Assembly: GCF_005938675.2 (NCBI RefSeq)
Contig: NZ_VCCH02000013.1
Coordinates: 1-64,000, forward strand
Length of the DNA: 64,000 bases
From: Mycobacterium sp. KBS0706
Lineage (GTDB): Bacteria > Pseudomonadota > Alphaproteobacteria > DSM-16000 > Inquilinaceae
Direction of reading: 5' to 3'
The notes beneath the pieces are model-generated. The model was not told the origin of the DNA. It searched no databases and worked only from the letters and a program-made list of their open reading frames with translations. Shown piece by piece: positions 38,175 through 46,084 of this stretch. The translations under genes were made by a program, and so were the position numbers. Position 1 is the first letter of the stretch; every line of letters begins with the position of its first letter.

Positions 38175-38969
38175 ATGCGCATCGCCACCTGGAACATCAA
38201 CTCCGTCCGCCTGCGCCAGGAGCTGGTGCTGCGCCTGATCGACGAGACCGCGGCCGACATCATCTGCCTGCAGGAGACCAAGACCCCGGATCACCACTTC
38301 CCGCACCAGCCCTTCGTCGACCTCGGCTATCGCCACATCGCGATCGCCGGCATGAAGGGCTACAACGGCGTCGCCGTGATCTCGCGGCTGCCCTTCGAGA
38401 GCCACGAGATCCGGCACTGGTGCGGCAAGGAGGATTGCCGCCACATCGCCATCCGCCTGCCGGACGGCCTCGAGGTGCACAACCTGTACATCCCGGCCGG
38501 CGGCGACATCCCGGACCCGGCGGTGAACGAGAAGTTCGCCCACAAGTTGCAGTTCCTGGACGAGATGACGGCCTGGTGGTCCGGGAACCGGACCCGGGAC
38601 CAGAAGATGATCCTGGTCGGCGACCTGAACATCGCGCCGCTGGAGCACGACGTCTGGTCGCACAAACAGCTGCTGGACGTGGTCAGCCACACCCCGATCG
38701 AGGTCGAGAAGCTGGCGGCGATGCAGTCGACGCTCGGCTGGATCGACAGTGCCCGCACCTTCGTGCCGCCGGACCAGAAGCTGTACACGTGGTGGAGCTA
38801 TCGCGCCGCCGACTGGCAGCTGTCCGACCGCGGCCGGCGCCTGGACCACATCTGGGTCACCCCGCCTCTGGCCGGGGGCCTGAAGGCCCACCGCACCCTG
38901 CGCGAGGCCCGCGGCTGGGAGCCGAAGCCGAGCGACCACGTGCCGGTAGTGATCGACGTCGACGTGTGA
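38175..38969 (+). CDS. xthA: Exodeoxyribonuclease III
   Basis: AP endonuclease and 3'-5' exonuclease in base-excision repair. The 264-residue protein has MRIATWNINSVRLR, ICLQETKTPD (metal-binding Glu), GYNGVAVISR, ILVGDLNIAP (catalytic Asp and Asn) and RRLDHIWVT plus SDHVPV (catalytic His). All exonuclease-endonuclease-phosphatase motifs are present. The ATG at 38175 follows GAGAGGG. Confidence 0.95.
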   Translation: MRIATWNINSVRLRQELVLRLIDETAADIICLQETKTPDHHFPHQPFVDLGYRHIAIAGMKGYNGVAVISRLPFESHEIRHWCGKEDCRHIAIRLPDGLEVHNLYIPAGGDIPDPAVNEKFAHKLQFLDEMTAWWSGNRTRDQKMILVGDLNIAPLEHDVWSHKQLLDVVSHTPIEVEKLAAMQSTLGWIDSARTFVPPDQKLYTWWSYRAADWQLSDRGRRLDHIWVTPPLAGGLKAHRTLREARGWEPKPSDHVPVVIDVDV

Positions 38970-38981
38970 AGGCAGGCCGGC

Positions 38982-39476
38982 CTATTGGGCCGGCCGCCGG
39001 TACAGGTAGTACCGCCCGGGCGAGACGTCGTCGGGCTCGGGCAGTTCCTCCCACCCCGTCCCGGCGAAGCCGATATTGGCCACGACCACGCCGCCCGGCG
39101 CCAGCAGCGGGACCAGGAGCGGGACCAGCGCCGCTGCCAGCGCCCGATTGGCGCCGTCGTCGCCGGTGCCGAGATCGGCGTGGATCAGCACCATGCCGCC
39201 GCGATGCGCCGCGGCGAAGCCCGGCATGGTCTCCAGCACCTCGCCCAGCACCATGCGGTCGGGCGGCGGAATGCAGTCGGGATGGGCGGCGACGTGGCGG
39301 TCGAACACCCAGATCGCACGGTCCGGCAGCTGCTCGCGCAGATGATCGTAGGTGCGGCCGTTGCCGAGGCCGAGCTCCATGACGTCGCCGGGCAGGCCGG
39401 CGATGGCGCGCGCGGCCCAGTCGAGGCAGGTGCGCTGGGCCTGCATCCGGCGGATGAAACTGTCGAGGCGGCTCAC
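38982..39476 (-). CDS. Class I SAM-dependent methyltransferase-like protein
   Basis: The 164-residue protein has a SAM-binding motif I-like stretch (DVMELGLGNGRTYDHL, about 31-46), a motif II-like acidic end of beta2 (IWVFDRHV), and LAPGGVVVANIGF toward the C-terminus. The core is short and may methylate a small molecule. It ends the minus-strand set with the CNB-domain protein (8 bp upstream) and the ABC exporter, so a shared process is likely. Confidence 0.75.
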   Translation of the reverse strand: MSRLDSFIRRMQAQRTCLDWAARAIAGLPGDVMELGLGNGRTYDHLREQLPDRAIWVFDRHVAAHPDCIPPPDRMVLGEVLETMPGFAAAHRGGMVLIHADLGTGDDGANRALAAALVPLLVPLLAPGGVVVANIGFAGTGWEELPEPDDVSPGRYYLYRRPAQ

Positions 39477-39483
39477 GATCCGA

Positions 39484-39933
39484 TCAGGCCGTCTGGCGGG
39501 CGCGCGCCGCTTCCTTGGTGGTCCGTTCGAGGCGCAGCGCCAGCACGCGCATGATCTCGATCGCCATCTGCGGGAACTCGGTGATCATGCGGAAGAACTG
39601 GTCCTTGGCGATGACGAGGGCGGTGACGTCGGTGCGGGCCTGCACCGTGGCGGTGCGCGGCACGTCGCACAGGATGGCGATCTCGCCGACGAAGTCGTTG
39701 CGGCCGACCGAGGCCACGGTCAGGGGTCCGGTCTCGGCGTCGACGATCACGTCGGCCTCACCGTCGATGATGATGAAGGCGGCACGGCCGATCTCCCCCT
39801 GCCGGCACAGCACCTGCCCCGCGGGGAAGCGGACGCGCTCGCTGGTGAAGGCCAGCAGCTTCAGCTTCGACGTGTCGATATTGGCGAAAAGCGGGATCCG
39901 CTTCAGCAACTCGACTTCTTCCGCAAGGCTCAC
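39484..39933 (-). CDS. Cyclic nucleotide-binding (Crp/Fnr-like sensor) domain protein
   Basis: The 149-residue single cNMP-binding domain starts EEVELLKRIPLFANID. The beta-roll VRFPAGQVLCRQGEIGRAAFII follows, then the phosphate-binding cassette FVGEIAILCDVPRTATVQA with the Arg that contacts the phosphate (PRTA). There is no helix-turn-helix, so it is not a transcription factor. It lies 30 bp downstream of the ABC exporter and may be its regulatory partner. Cyclic nucleotide binding is inferred from the intact cassette. Confidence 0.85.
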   Translation of the reverse strand: MSLAEEVELLKRIPLFANIDTSKLKLLAFTSERVRFPAGQVLCRQGEIGRAAFIIIDGEADVIVDAETGPLTVASVGRNDFVGEIAILCDVPRTATVQARTDVTALVIAKDQFFRMITEFPQMAIEIMRVLALRLERTTKEAARARQTA

Positions 39934-39963
39934 CGATCTGTCCTCCGACTCCCTGTTCGCATT

Positions 39964-42618
39964 CTACTCCGCTTCCAGCAATTCGTGCAGTGCGCTGCCG
40001 TTGCGGTTCAGCGTCTGGTAGTCGCCGCGCTCGACGATGCGGCCATGCCGCACCACGACGATGTCGGCGAACTCCCGCGCCATGCTGGGCCGATGCACGC
40101 CCCAGATCAAGCCGCGGCCGTTGCGCAGCTCGCGGATCGAGCGATGGACCCGGCTCTGCGCCACCCCGTCGAGCGCCGAGCTGGCCTCGTTCAGCAGCAG
40201 CAGGTCGGCGTTCTTGAGCAGCGCCCGGCCGAGCCCGACCTTCTGCCGCTGCACCGCGTTCAGCCGGCTGCCGGCGACGCCGACCGAGAAGTCGAGCCCG
40301 ACCGCGATCACGCTGTCGCGCAGGTCGACTTCGTCGACCACGGTCTGGATCAGGGTCTGCACTCGCTCCGCCGCGTCCGGCCGACCATAGCGGATCTTGC
40401 CGAACAGGATGTTGTCCTGCAGCGACGCCGCCTCGTTGAACCGCTCGGCGTCGAAGAACTCGATATGCGGGCGCAGATCCCCCGGCAGCTCGGCCGCGAA
40501 CACCTTGCGGGCCTCGAGCAGCCGCTGCTGCAGGTCGGCCTCGAACACGCCCAGGCGGTGGCGGGACGGCACCAGCTTGAACGGCAGCGACAAGAGGCGG
40601 GTCCGGTCGGCCGGCCGCAACGCCGCGGTGCCCTCCTTCTTCGCCCGCATCACGATCGGCTGGAATTCCGGCAGGTCCTCCGACCCGATGAAGCTGAACT
40701 GCTCGAAGAACTCGTGGCCGGGCGGCAGGTCGGCGAACAGCTCGACCATGGTCTCGGCCATCTGGGCGCCGACCTGGATGAACTCCTCCATCAGGCCGGT
40801 GCGCTCCAGCACCGACAGCACATACTCGTTCTCGGCCAGCGCGTCATAGGCGAAGACCGGGCCCACCGGGGTGCCGAACAGCAGGTTCTCGGCCACCGAG
40901 GCGGAGCTGTTGAATCGGTCGGAATCGTACAGCTCGACCAGGTCGCCGAGATCGGTCTCGGCCAGGGTCTTGCGCACCGACACGCGCGCCGCCAGCACCC
41001 GGTCGGCGATCTCGGGCGCCTTGTCCGCATCGATCGTGCCGTTCAGCCCGATGCGGTAGACGTCCTGCTCCATGTCGACCGCCTGCAGGATCTCCAGCGC
41101 CTTGTCCTGCAGCGCCTCCGGCCCGTCCACCCCCGCCGCCTGATAGTCGATCCAGTCGGCGTTGATGTCGAAATCGGTGTTGCCGGCCACCTGCGCCTCC
41201 GACGCCCGCCGCGCCCGGCGGCGCTTCGCCGCGTCGTCGTCGTATTGGGCCTCGCGCAGCGGCCGGTGGCACAGCCCGTAATACAGGTTCTGGCGCAGCG
41301 TGCCGGTGAACATGTAGCTGTGCGCGCCGACATAGGCGATGCGGCGGCCGATCACCGCCTCGCCCAGCGTCTCGTAATCGTGCTCGCCGAGCCGGATCTT
41401 GCCGCTGGTCGGCGCGATCAGCCGCGCCATCATCAGCATCAGCTCGTCCTTGCCGACCCCGGCGCCGACCACGGCGACATGGCCGTCGGTGGGGAAGGTG
41501 GCGGTCAGCCCCTCGATCACGGTCATGCCGCTGTCGTCGACCAGCGCGACGGCGGAGAAGCTGAGCTCCTTCGGCAGCGGCCCCTCGATCACCTCGTCGC
41601 CGGTGATGCGCTCGGCCGGCAGCAGCTCGGGCGGCTGGAACTGCTCCACCACCTGCTCGTACTTGATCCGGGTGTCGGCCTGGGACTGGTAGTAGTCGAG
41701 CAGGTCCTTCCACGGCGAAGCCAGGTCCTTGTAGGCGGCGAGCACCGCCACCAGCGCGCCGAGCTGGATGTCGCCGCGGATAACCAGCCAGCCGCCGATC
41801 GAATAGAAGAAGAACGGCGTCAGCTGGTTGATGAAGTTGTTCAGGAACTTGATGAAGAACTTGCGGTTGTAGATCTCGAACCGGATGTCGTAGATCGTCC
41901 CCAGCCGGTCGGAGAAATCCGCCAGATGCACGGCGGTGGCGTCGTTGGCATGCATGTCGGTGATGCCGGAGACGGATTCGCCGATGCGGTCGGCCAGCTT
42001 GCGCACGGTGCGCACCCGCTCCTTGCCCAGCTGGTTCACCCGCTTCTGCAGCCGTGGGATCAGCCAGCCCTGCAGCGGGTACAGCGACACCGCCGCCGCT
42101 CCCAGGATCGGGTCCTGGACGAAGATGAAGTAGATGTAGACCAAGAGCGTCCCGGTCGACCAGATCGGCTGCACGAAGGCATCGCCGATGAAGCCGCCCA
42201 GCGGCTCGACCTCCGAGGTGATCATCGGGATCATCTCGCCCTGCGAGGTCTTGCGGAAATGCGGCAGCGGGAAGCGCAGGATCCGGCAGTACAGCTCATA
42301 GCGCAGCCGGCGCAGCATGCGCTCGCCCAGCTTGCCCTTGTAGATGTTGATGTAGAGCTTGAAGCCGCCGTTGATGAACACCAGCGCCAGGAACAGGAAT
42401 GACAGCAGCAGAAGGTATTCGATCCGGTCGAAATGGAAGCCGAAGACCGTCTTCGGGAAATCGCCCGCATGCTTGTCGTCGATGGCGCCGTTGACGATCT
42501 GCTTCGGCAGATCCAACGAATAATAGACAAAAGGAAACGAAATCAGCGTGACGATGAGGATATAGATCTGCTCGCGGCTGCTGTGCCGCAAGATGAACTT
42601 GAAGATATTGGAATCCAT
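39964..42618 (-). CDS. ABC exporter-like protein with degenerate ATPase domain and internal repeats
   Basis: The 884-residue protein begins with an ABC type-1 exporter transmembrane domain (about 15-320). The ATPase half is degenerate. Walker A is VVGAGVGKDELM (Lys390 kept, the following Ser/Thr is Asp391). The LSGGQ signature is replaced by GSRLNAVQRQKVGLGRAL (about 784-802). Walker B is LLLLNEASSALD (Asp to Asn810; Glu811 kept). The H-loop His842 is kept. About 300 extra residues separate Walker A from the signature. They contain three ENxxxG-type segments (near 435, 575 and 735) that normally occur once after the Q-loop. The start at 42618 precedes the first helix. It heads an operon with the CNB protein and a methyltransferase. 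Confidence 0.85.
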   Translation of the reverse strand: MDSNIFKFILRHSSREQIYILIVTLISFPFVYYSLDLPKQIVNGAIDDKHAGDFPKTVFGFHFDRIEYLLLLSFLFLALVFINGGFKLYINIYKGKLGERMLRRLRYELYCRILRFPLPHFRKTSQGEMIPMITSEVEPLGGFIGDAFVQPIWSTGTLLVYIYFIFVQDPILGAAAVSLYPLQGWLIPRLQKRVNQLGKERVRTVRKLADRIGESVSGITDMHANDATAVHLADFSDRLGTIYDIRFEIYNRKFFIKFLNNFINQLTPFFFYSIGGWLVIRGDIQLGALVAVLAAYKDLASPWKDLLDYYQSQADTRIKYEQVVEQFQPPELLPAERITGDEVIEGPLPKELSFSAVALVDDSGMTVIEGLTATFPTDGHVAVVGAGVGKDELMLMMARLIAPTSGKIRLGEHDYETLGEAVIGRRIAYVGAHSYMFTGTLRQNLYYGLCHRPLREAQYDDDAAKRRRARRASEAQVAGNTDFDINADWIDYQAAGVDGPEALQDKALEILQAVDMEQDVYRIGLNGTIDADKAPEIADRVLAARVSVRKTLAETDLGDLVELYDSDRFNSSASVAENLLFGTPVGPVFAYDALAENEYVLSVLERTGLMEEFIQVGAQMAETMVELFADLPPGHEFFEQFSFIGSEDLPEFQPIVMRAKKEGTAALRPADRTRLLSLPFKLVPSRHRLGVFEADLQQRLLEARKVFAAELPGDLRPHIEFFDAERFNEAASLQDNILFGKIRYGRPDAAERVQTLIQTVVDEVDLRDSVIAVGLDFSVGVAGSRLNAVQRQKVGLGRALLKNADLLLLNEASSALDGVAQSRVHRSIRELRNGRGLIWGVHRPSMAREFADIVVVRHGRIVERGDYQTLNRNGSALHELLEAE

Positions 42619-42994
42619 CGCGATCCAGGTCCAGCCTCGCCGGGCACGGGCTGGACCATAGCGTGAACTTTCGACGGCGCAAAGCATGTGACGACGGTCA
42701 CGGCCCAGTCGGGCTGGCGGGCCAAGTCAGCGAGGCCGCCGGGACCGGTGATTCGGCCGGCTCGCGATGACCGCGGTGATGGCCAGGTCGGATCACGGTC
42801 GGCGATCGCGGGTTCCACTCGCGCGCGCCGGGCGTCCCTGCACGGCACTTCGACCGTGGTCAGGACACCGCAAGGCATCTTCAGGGTCTGTTCCGAATCG
42901 TGGCGATGCGACCGGAGTCAGCCCTGCGAGCCTGGCATTGATATCCCCACCGAGAGTCCGTTCGATCGAGGTTGGAGAGCCAGTCACGCAGCTT
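42619..42994. other. Gap between the exporter and the T6SS island
   Basis: I see no supported gene or repeat in these 376 bases. It must hold the promoter of the exporter operon. It marks the edge between ordinary GC-rich DNA and the AT-rich immunity genes. Confidence 0.4.
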
Positions 42995-43366
42995 CTAGGT
43001 ATTTGGGCCGAAGATGTCCCGGTCTCGCAAAGGGCGCGAGATGGGATCACTTCCCAATCCCCGGCGCAATACTCTCGACCGCAATTCCTCGTTGGAAATG
43101 CTGTCCCACAAGATGCTCTTTCCTTCCTTCTTCTGATTGAAGGAAATATTGAATTCAGCCTCATCGTAATTGTCAACATGCAACAATAGTATTTTGGAAA
43201 TCGTATTGTATGCATCGGATAGGTGCTGGCGATCGGCAATCAAGAACCAAAAATAGACCTCGTCTCCGTGATAGTGGACCTCGGAAACCAGTTTCAGCCA
43301 AAGGCCGCGGTTGGCCCGTTCCAGCTCCGCCTCGATCGCTTCCCGCGATGTCTCATCGATCTTCAT
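42995..43366 (-). CDS. Hypothetical protein, candidate second immunity protein
   Basis: I do not recognise this 123-residue acidic soluble protein. It starts MKIDETSREAIEAELERANRG, with aromatic strands (VHYHGDEVYFWFLIADRQHL) and a helix (AYNTISKILLLHVDNYDE). Base use is AT-richer than the surroundings, like the neighbouring immunity candidate. The start at 43366 follows GAGGG. It lies on the same strand downstream of vgrG-adaptor-effector-immunity, where extra immunity genes often accumulate. An immunity role is inference from position, size and composition. Confidence 0.5.
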   Translation of the reverse strand: MKIDETSREAIEAELERANRGLWLKLVSEVHYHGDEVYFWFLIADRQHLSDAYNTISKILLLHVDNYDEAEFNISFNQKKEGKSILWDSISNEELRSRVLRRGLGSDPISRPLRDRDIFGPNT

Positions 43367-43636
43367 CACCAACCCTCACTTGACGTGTTCAGCTTCCCGG
43401 AGACGGCTGGGTCGGCGGCTCCCGAGTGGCCCAGGACCAAGCATCGGCCTGATCGCCGTGCGTCCCCGGGGCGTTGCCTCGTTCAGGTTCCTTCTAAGCT
43501 TGCGGCGCCTGGCGCCTCGGCCGGGTTCGATCGCCGGGCAGACGTGACAACGGCCGACGAGTGCAATCGGCCGTTCCGACATTGCATGCTCCGACTGGTT
43601 CCAGCGGCCGCTCCTCAACCCCGGATCACAAGAATC

Positions 43637-44242
43637 TTAGAGGAACGAATGCGTTATCCATCCCCCCGGCGGCACTTCTGTCGGGATGTAAGGTTCCTCC
43701 CTCAGTGCGATAACCCGGTCAATCAGGCGTTCATCTGTATTCGGAATCGAGTACACAGATCCATTACTTACAAAACTGAATGACTCCAGATAGACGGCGA
43801 TATTGCTAAAATCTACTCCGGTAGATGCATATCTGCCGGGTGCCCCATTAGCATGCTCAAAGAGTATTATCACGTCGCGTGTGCTCATTTGGAAAACAAA
43901 TTGGTCATGGAAGTTTATCTTGGCGTTGGGACGCGCCTGTATTAAATTAAGGCGATTCTTCGAATAATCGAGAACCGGACCATCCTCTCCTAGAACGTCA
44001 GTTTGTGATGAAGCAGAGTCACTTTCCTCAAAAGCCTTTCTGACTGCCGCAATATCTTCTTCAGAAAAATGCTCACTAAATTGCGCGATTGTATCCTCCA
44101 ACGCTTTTGATCTGTCTTGACCGGTAACGGCAATTTTTGCCGAGCCGTATATATGAGCCAGTGCGGCAACCTCATTAGGGTCCAGCCCAAATATGAGCAA
44201 TCCGAGCCCCTCTCGCGGCTTGATCGTCCAATTATCTGCCAT
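43637..44242 (-). CDS. Candidate immunity protein for the adjacent T6SS effector
   Basis: I do not recognise this 201-residue soluble, acidic protein. It opens MADNWTIKPREGLGLLIFGLD, followed by ALEDTIAQFSEHFSEEDIAAV and ends with PPGGWITHSF. It starts 10 bases after the effector stop, on the same strand. The DNA is clearly AT-richer than the host genes, as is common for effector-immunity modules acquired by transfer. Gene order (vgrG, adaptor, effector, this gene) is the classic place for the cognate immunity gene. Confidence 0.65.
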   Translation of the reverse strand: MADNWTIKPREGLGLLIFGLDPNEVAALAHIYGSAKIAVTGQDRSKALEDTIAQFSEHFSEEDIAAVRKAFEESDSASSQTDVLGEDGPVLDYSKNRLNLIQARPNAKINFHDQFVFQMSTRDVIILFEHANGAPGRYASTGVDFSNIAVYLESFSFVSNGSVYSIPNTDERLIDRVIALREEPYIPTEVPPGGWITHSFL

Positions 44243-44252
44243 TGTTATTCCC

Positions 44253-45053
44253 CTACTGGATGATGCCGTGTCGTTTCAAGCAGGTTGCGTAGGCAAGCAT
44301 CTGATTGATCCCTTCGTCGTATTTTGTGGGATCTCCAGTGCCGGCTGCAACGGCCTTCAATTGCGCCACGTCCACCAGCAAAGCCTGCATAACTTGGCCG
44401 CGCGCGAGCATAGCGCGTTGCAGTGCATACTCCGGGCCATCTACTTTACGCCCATATGAGGCAGTGGCGTAATGATCAGCCTTGTCAATTTGAACGGCGG
44501 GCCCGACAGCCGGGTTCAAAGGAGAGTACTTTTTCGCCGGCATATGGTGAGCGTGAATGTCGCCGGGACCACCAGTCTTGTTCTCCGCCTGCCCGACGCA
44601 TCCATAGGCACCTCCACGATAGCGTGAGCCTGGAACGCCGCATGCGAGTTCGGCACAGGGGTTCTTGGCACAGGTGGCGCAGGTAACGGAGGCGGCATCG
44701 ACTTTCGCCTTGTCGGCGGCCTGATCGCCGTACACCCAATCCTGGAAATCTTGGACCTGCTGATTGACCCATTGCCCCGGTCCGGTCTGATCAATCCACC
44801 CACCCGCCGCGGTGCCAGCCCCATAGCCGGCGGCTGCGCCGCCTACAGCACCCGCGGCCCCACCGACCCACGCTCCATAACCGGCGCCGCCGATTGCCCC
44901 CGCGGCCGTGCCTGGGCCGGGCACGATGGACCCGGCAACGCCGCCGCCGACCCCCCCGCCGGCTCCTCCGAGAGCTGCACCACCGACAAGCCCGCCTGCA
45001 CCACCCAGGAGGAACCCCGATTGTCCGAGGAAGCTTTCGAAGAAGCCGCTCAA
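44253..45053 (-). CDS. Putative T6SS effector: glycine-zipper N-terminus and nuclease-like toxin C-terminus
   Basis: The 266-residue product has residues 10-86 almost entirely Gly/Ala/Val, with repeated GxxxG steps (GGAGGLVGGAALGG and on), probably membrane-inserting. A cysteine cluster follows (125, 128, 133, 138, 152), a possible zinc site. The toxin part starts at HAHHMPAKKYSP (167-178) and continues with DHYATASYG (193-201) and KYDEGINQML. The HxHH and DHxxT pattern is typical of polymorphic toxin nucleases, though I cannot name the family. The TTG start at 45053 is supported by a perfect AAGGAGG nine bases upstream and overlaps the adaptor stop (TTGA). No PAAR domain is seen. Confidence 0.7.
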   Translation of the reverse strand: MSGFFESFLGQSGFLLGGAGGLVGGAALGGAGGGVGGGVAGSIVPGPGTAAGAIGGAGYGAWVGGAAGAVGGAAAGYGAGTAAGGWIDQTGPGQWVNQQVQDFQDWVYGDQAADKAKVDAASVTCATCAKNPCAELACGVPGSRYRGGAYGCVGQAENKTGGPGDIHAHHMPAKKYSPLNPAVGPAVQIDKADHYATASYGRKVDGPEYALQRAMLARGQVMQALLVDVAQLKAVAAGTGDPTKYDEGINQMLAYATCLKRHGIIQ

Positions 45054-46081
45054 GGCCGGAGCCCTCCTTGTGACCGCCGCTTGAGCCCGTCCGCGATCCC
45101 GAGCATGAATCGCTTCACCTGGTCGTCGGGCGAGTCCCCATCGTGGGCGATGTAGCCAAGGGCCTCGCGGGACTGCAGGATTCTCCCGTTGGTCTTGCAC
45201 ATGATGAAGGCCCAACGGCAGTGGGCCGCCTCCGAGACGAGGCCAAGCTGCGTGCCGGTCTCTTCGCTGACACGAATGTGCTCGGCCACGGCCTCGTCGG
45301 TCGTGCCCCTGGTTTCCGCCTTGCAGGTGTCGCGCAGATATCGTGCCCGGCGCGCGCGTGACGCGAGCAGCCTGCGGTGTTCGATCCGCTTGACGGTCTG
45401 CGTGTGGAGCCTCAAAGGGCCCGAAGACGGGTTCGGCAGTTCGTTGGGCCTGTGCACCAGCTTTGCACCGCCACCCCAATCCTCATCGGGAGTGAAGAGC
45501 AGCATGTCCGCCGGCCCGAACAGCCGAGCAAACTGCACCGAATCCAACGCAGGAAGCACCTGCACCATTACATTGGCGTCGGCGTGCCGAAACACGACCC
45601 ATTCGTGAGTGTCTTTCGCGCCAAGAGCTGTATCGGCATTGTCGTCGGCCGCCTTCAGCGGGTCGGCCTCGTAGGCTTTGCCGTGATCGATCTCCGCATC
45701 ACGCGGAAATAGTATCTTGTTGATGGTGCGCAGGTGCCGGTAGAGGGCATCACCCCCTGCCGGGCACTGCCAAAACACAGCCGCTGCGCGCTCGGCGATG
45801 AGATCGAGGAGCCGGTCTAGAACCGCTGCATCCGCCTTGCTCTCGACGGTGGGCGTGTCGAGACGAGATGTGGCTGCCTGGTCGCGATCAAGCCAGACGA
45901 GCTGCGGTGCTGTCCGGGCGCGGGCACGATCGGCAGCGCTAAAGCGATAGAGAGGCTTGTGAACAAAGCTGCCATTGAGCAGGCCGGTGGGCAGGTCCTC
46001 AAACTGAGCGCCGTCCAATACGGCGAACATCGGACCTTGGGCTTGCAGGAGGCGTTCCCGCAGTTTGATTGGATTGGCCAT
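45050..46081 (-). CDS. DUF4123 T6SS effector adaptor (chaperone)
   Basis: DUF4123 proteins load a specific effector onto the VgrG spike. The 343-residue chain has the typical N-terminus (PMFAVLDGAQFEDLPTGLLN), the strand region APQLVWLDRD, AAVFWQCPAGGDALYRHLRTINKILF and EWVVFRHADANVMVQVLPAL. It starts four bases after the vgrG stop and overlaps the effector start. Together they form a cargo module. Confidence 0.85.
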   Translation of the reverse strand: MANPIKLRERLLQAQGPMFAVLDGAQFEDLPTGLLNGSFVHKPLYRFSAADRARARTAPQLVWLDRDQAATSRLDTPTVESKADAAVLDRLLDLIAERAAAVFWQCPAGGDALYRHLRTINKILFPRDAEIDHGKAYEADPLKAADDNADTALGAKDTHEWVVFRHADANVMVQVLPALDSVQFARLFGPADMLLFTPDEDWGGGAKLVHRPNELPNPSSGPLRLHTQTVKRIEHRRLLASRARRARYLRDTCKAETRGTTDEAVAEHIRVSEETGTQLGLVSEAAHCRWAFIMCKTNGRILQSREALGYIAHDGDSPDDQVKRFMLGIADGLKRRSQGGLRP

Positions 46082-46084
46082 GTG

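Noticed and set aside
39352-42402. A 1016-residue plus-strand frame
   Set aside because: Antisense shadow of the ABC exporter and CNB genes.
43376-43618. A minus-strand frame between the two immunity candidates
   Set aside because: It is Arg/Pro-rich, has no Shine-Dalgarno and no similarity in composition to its neighbours.
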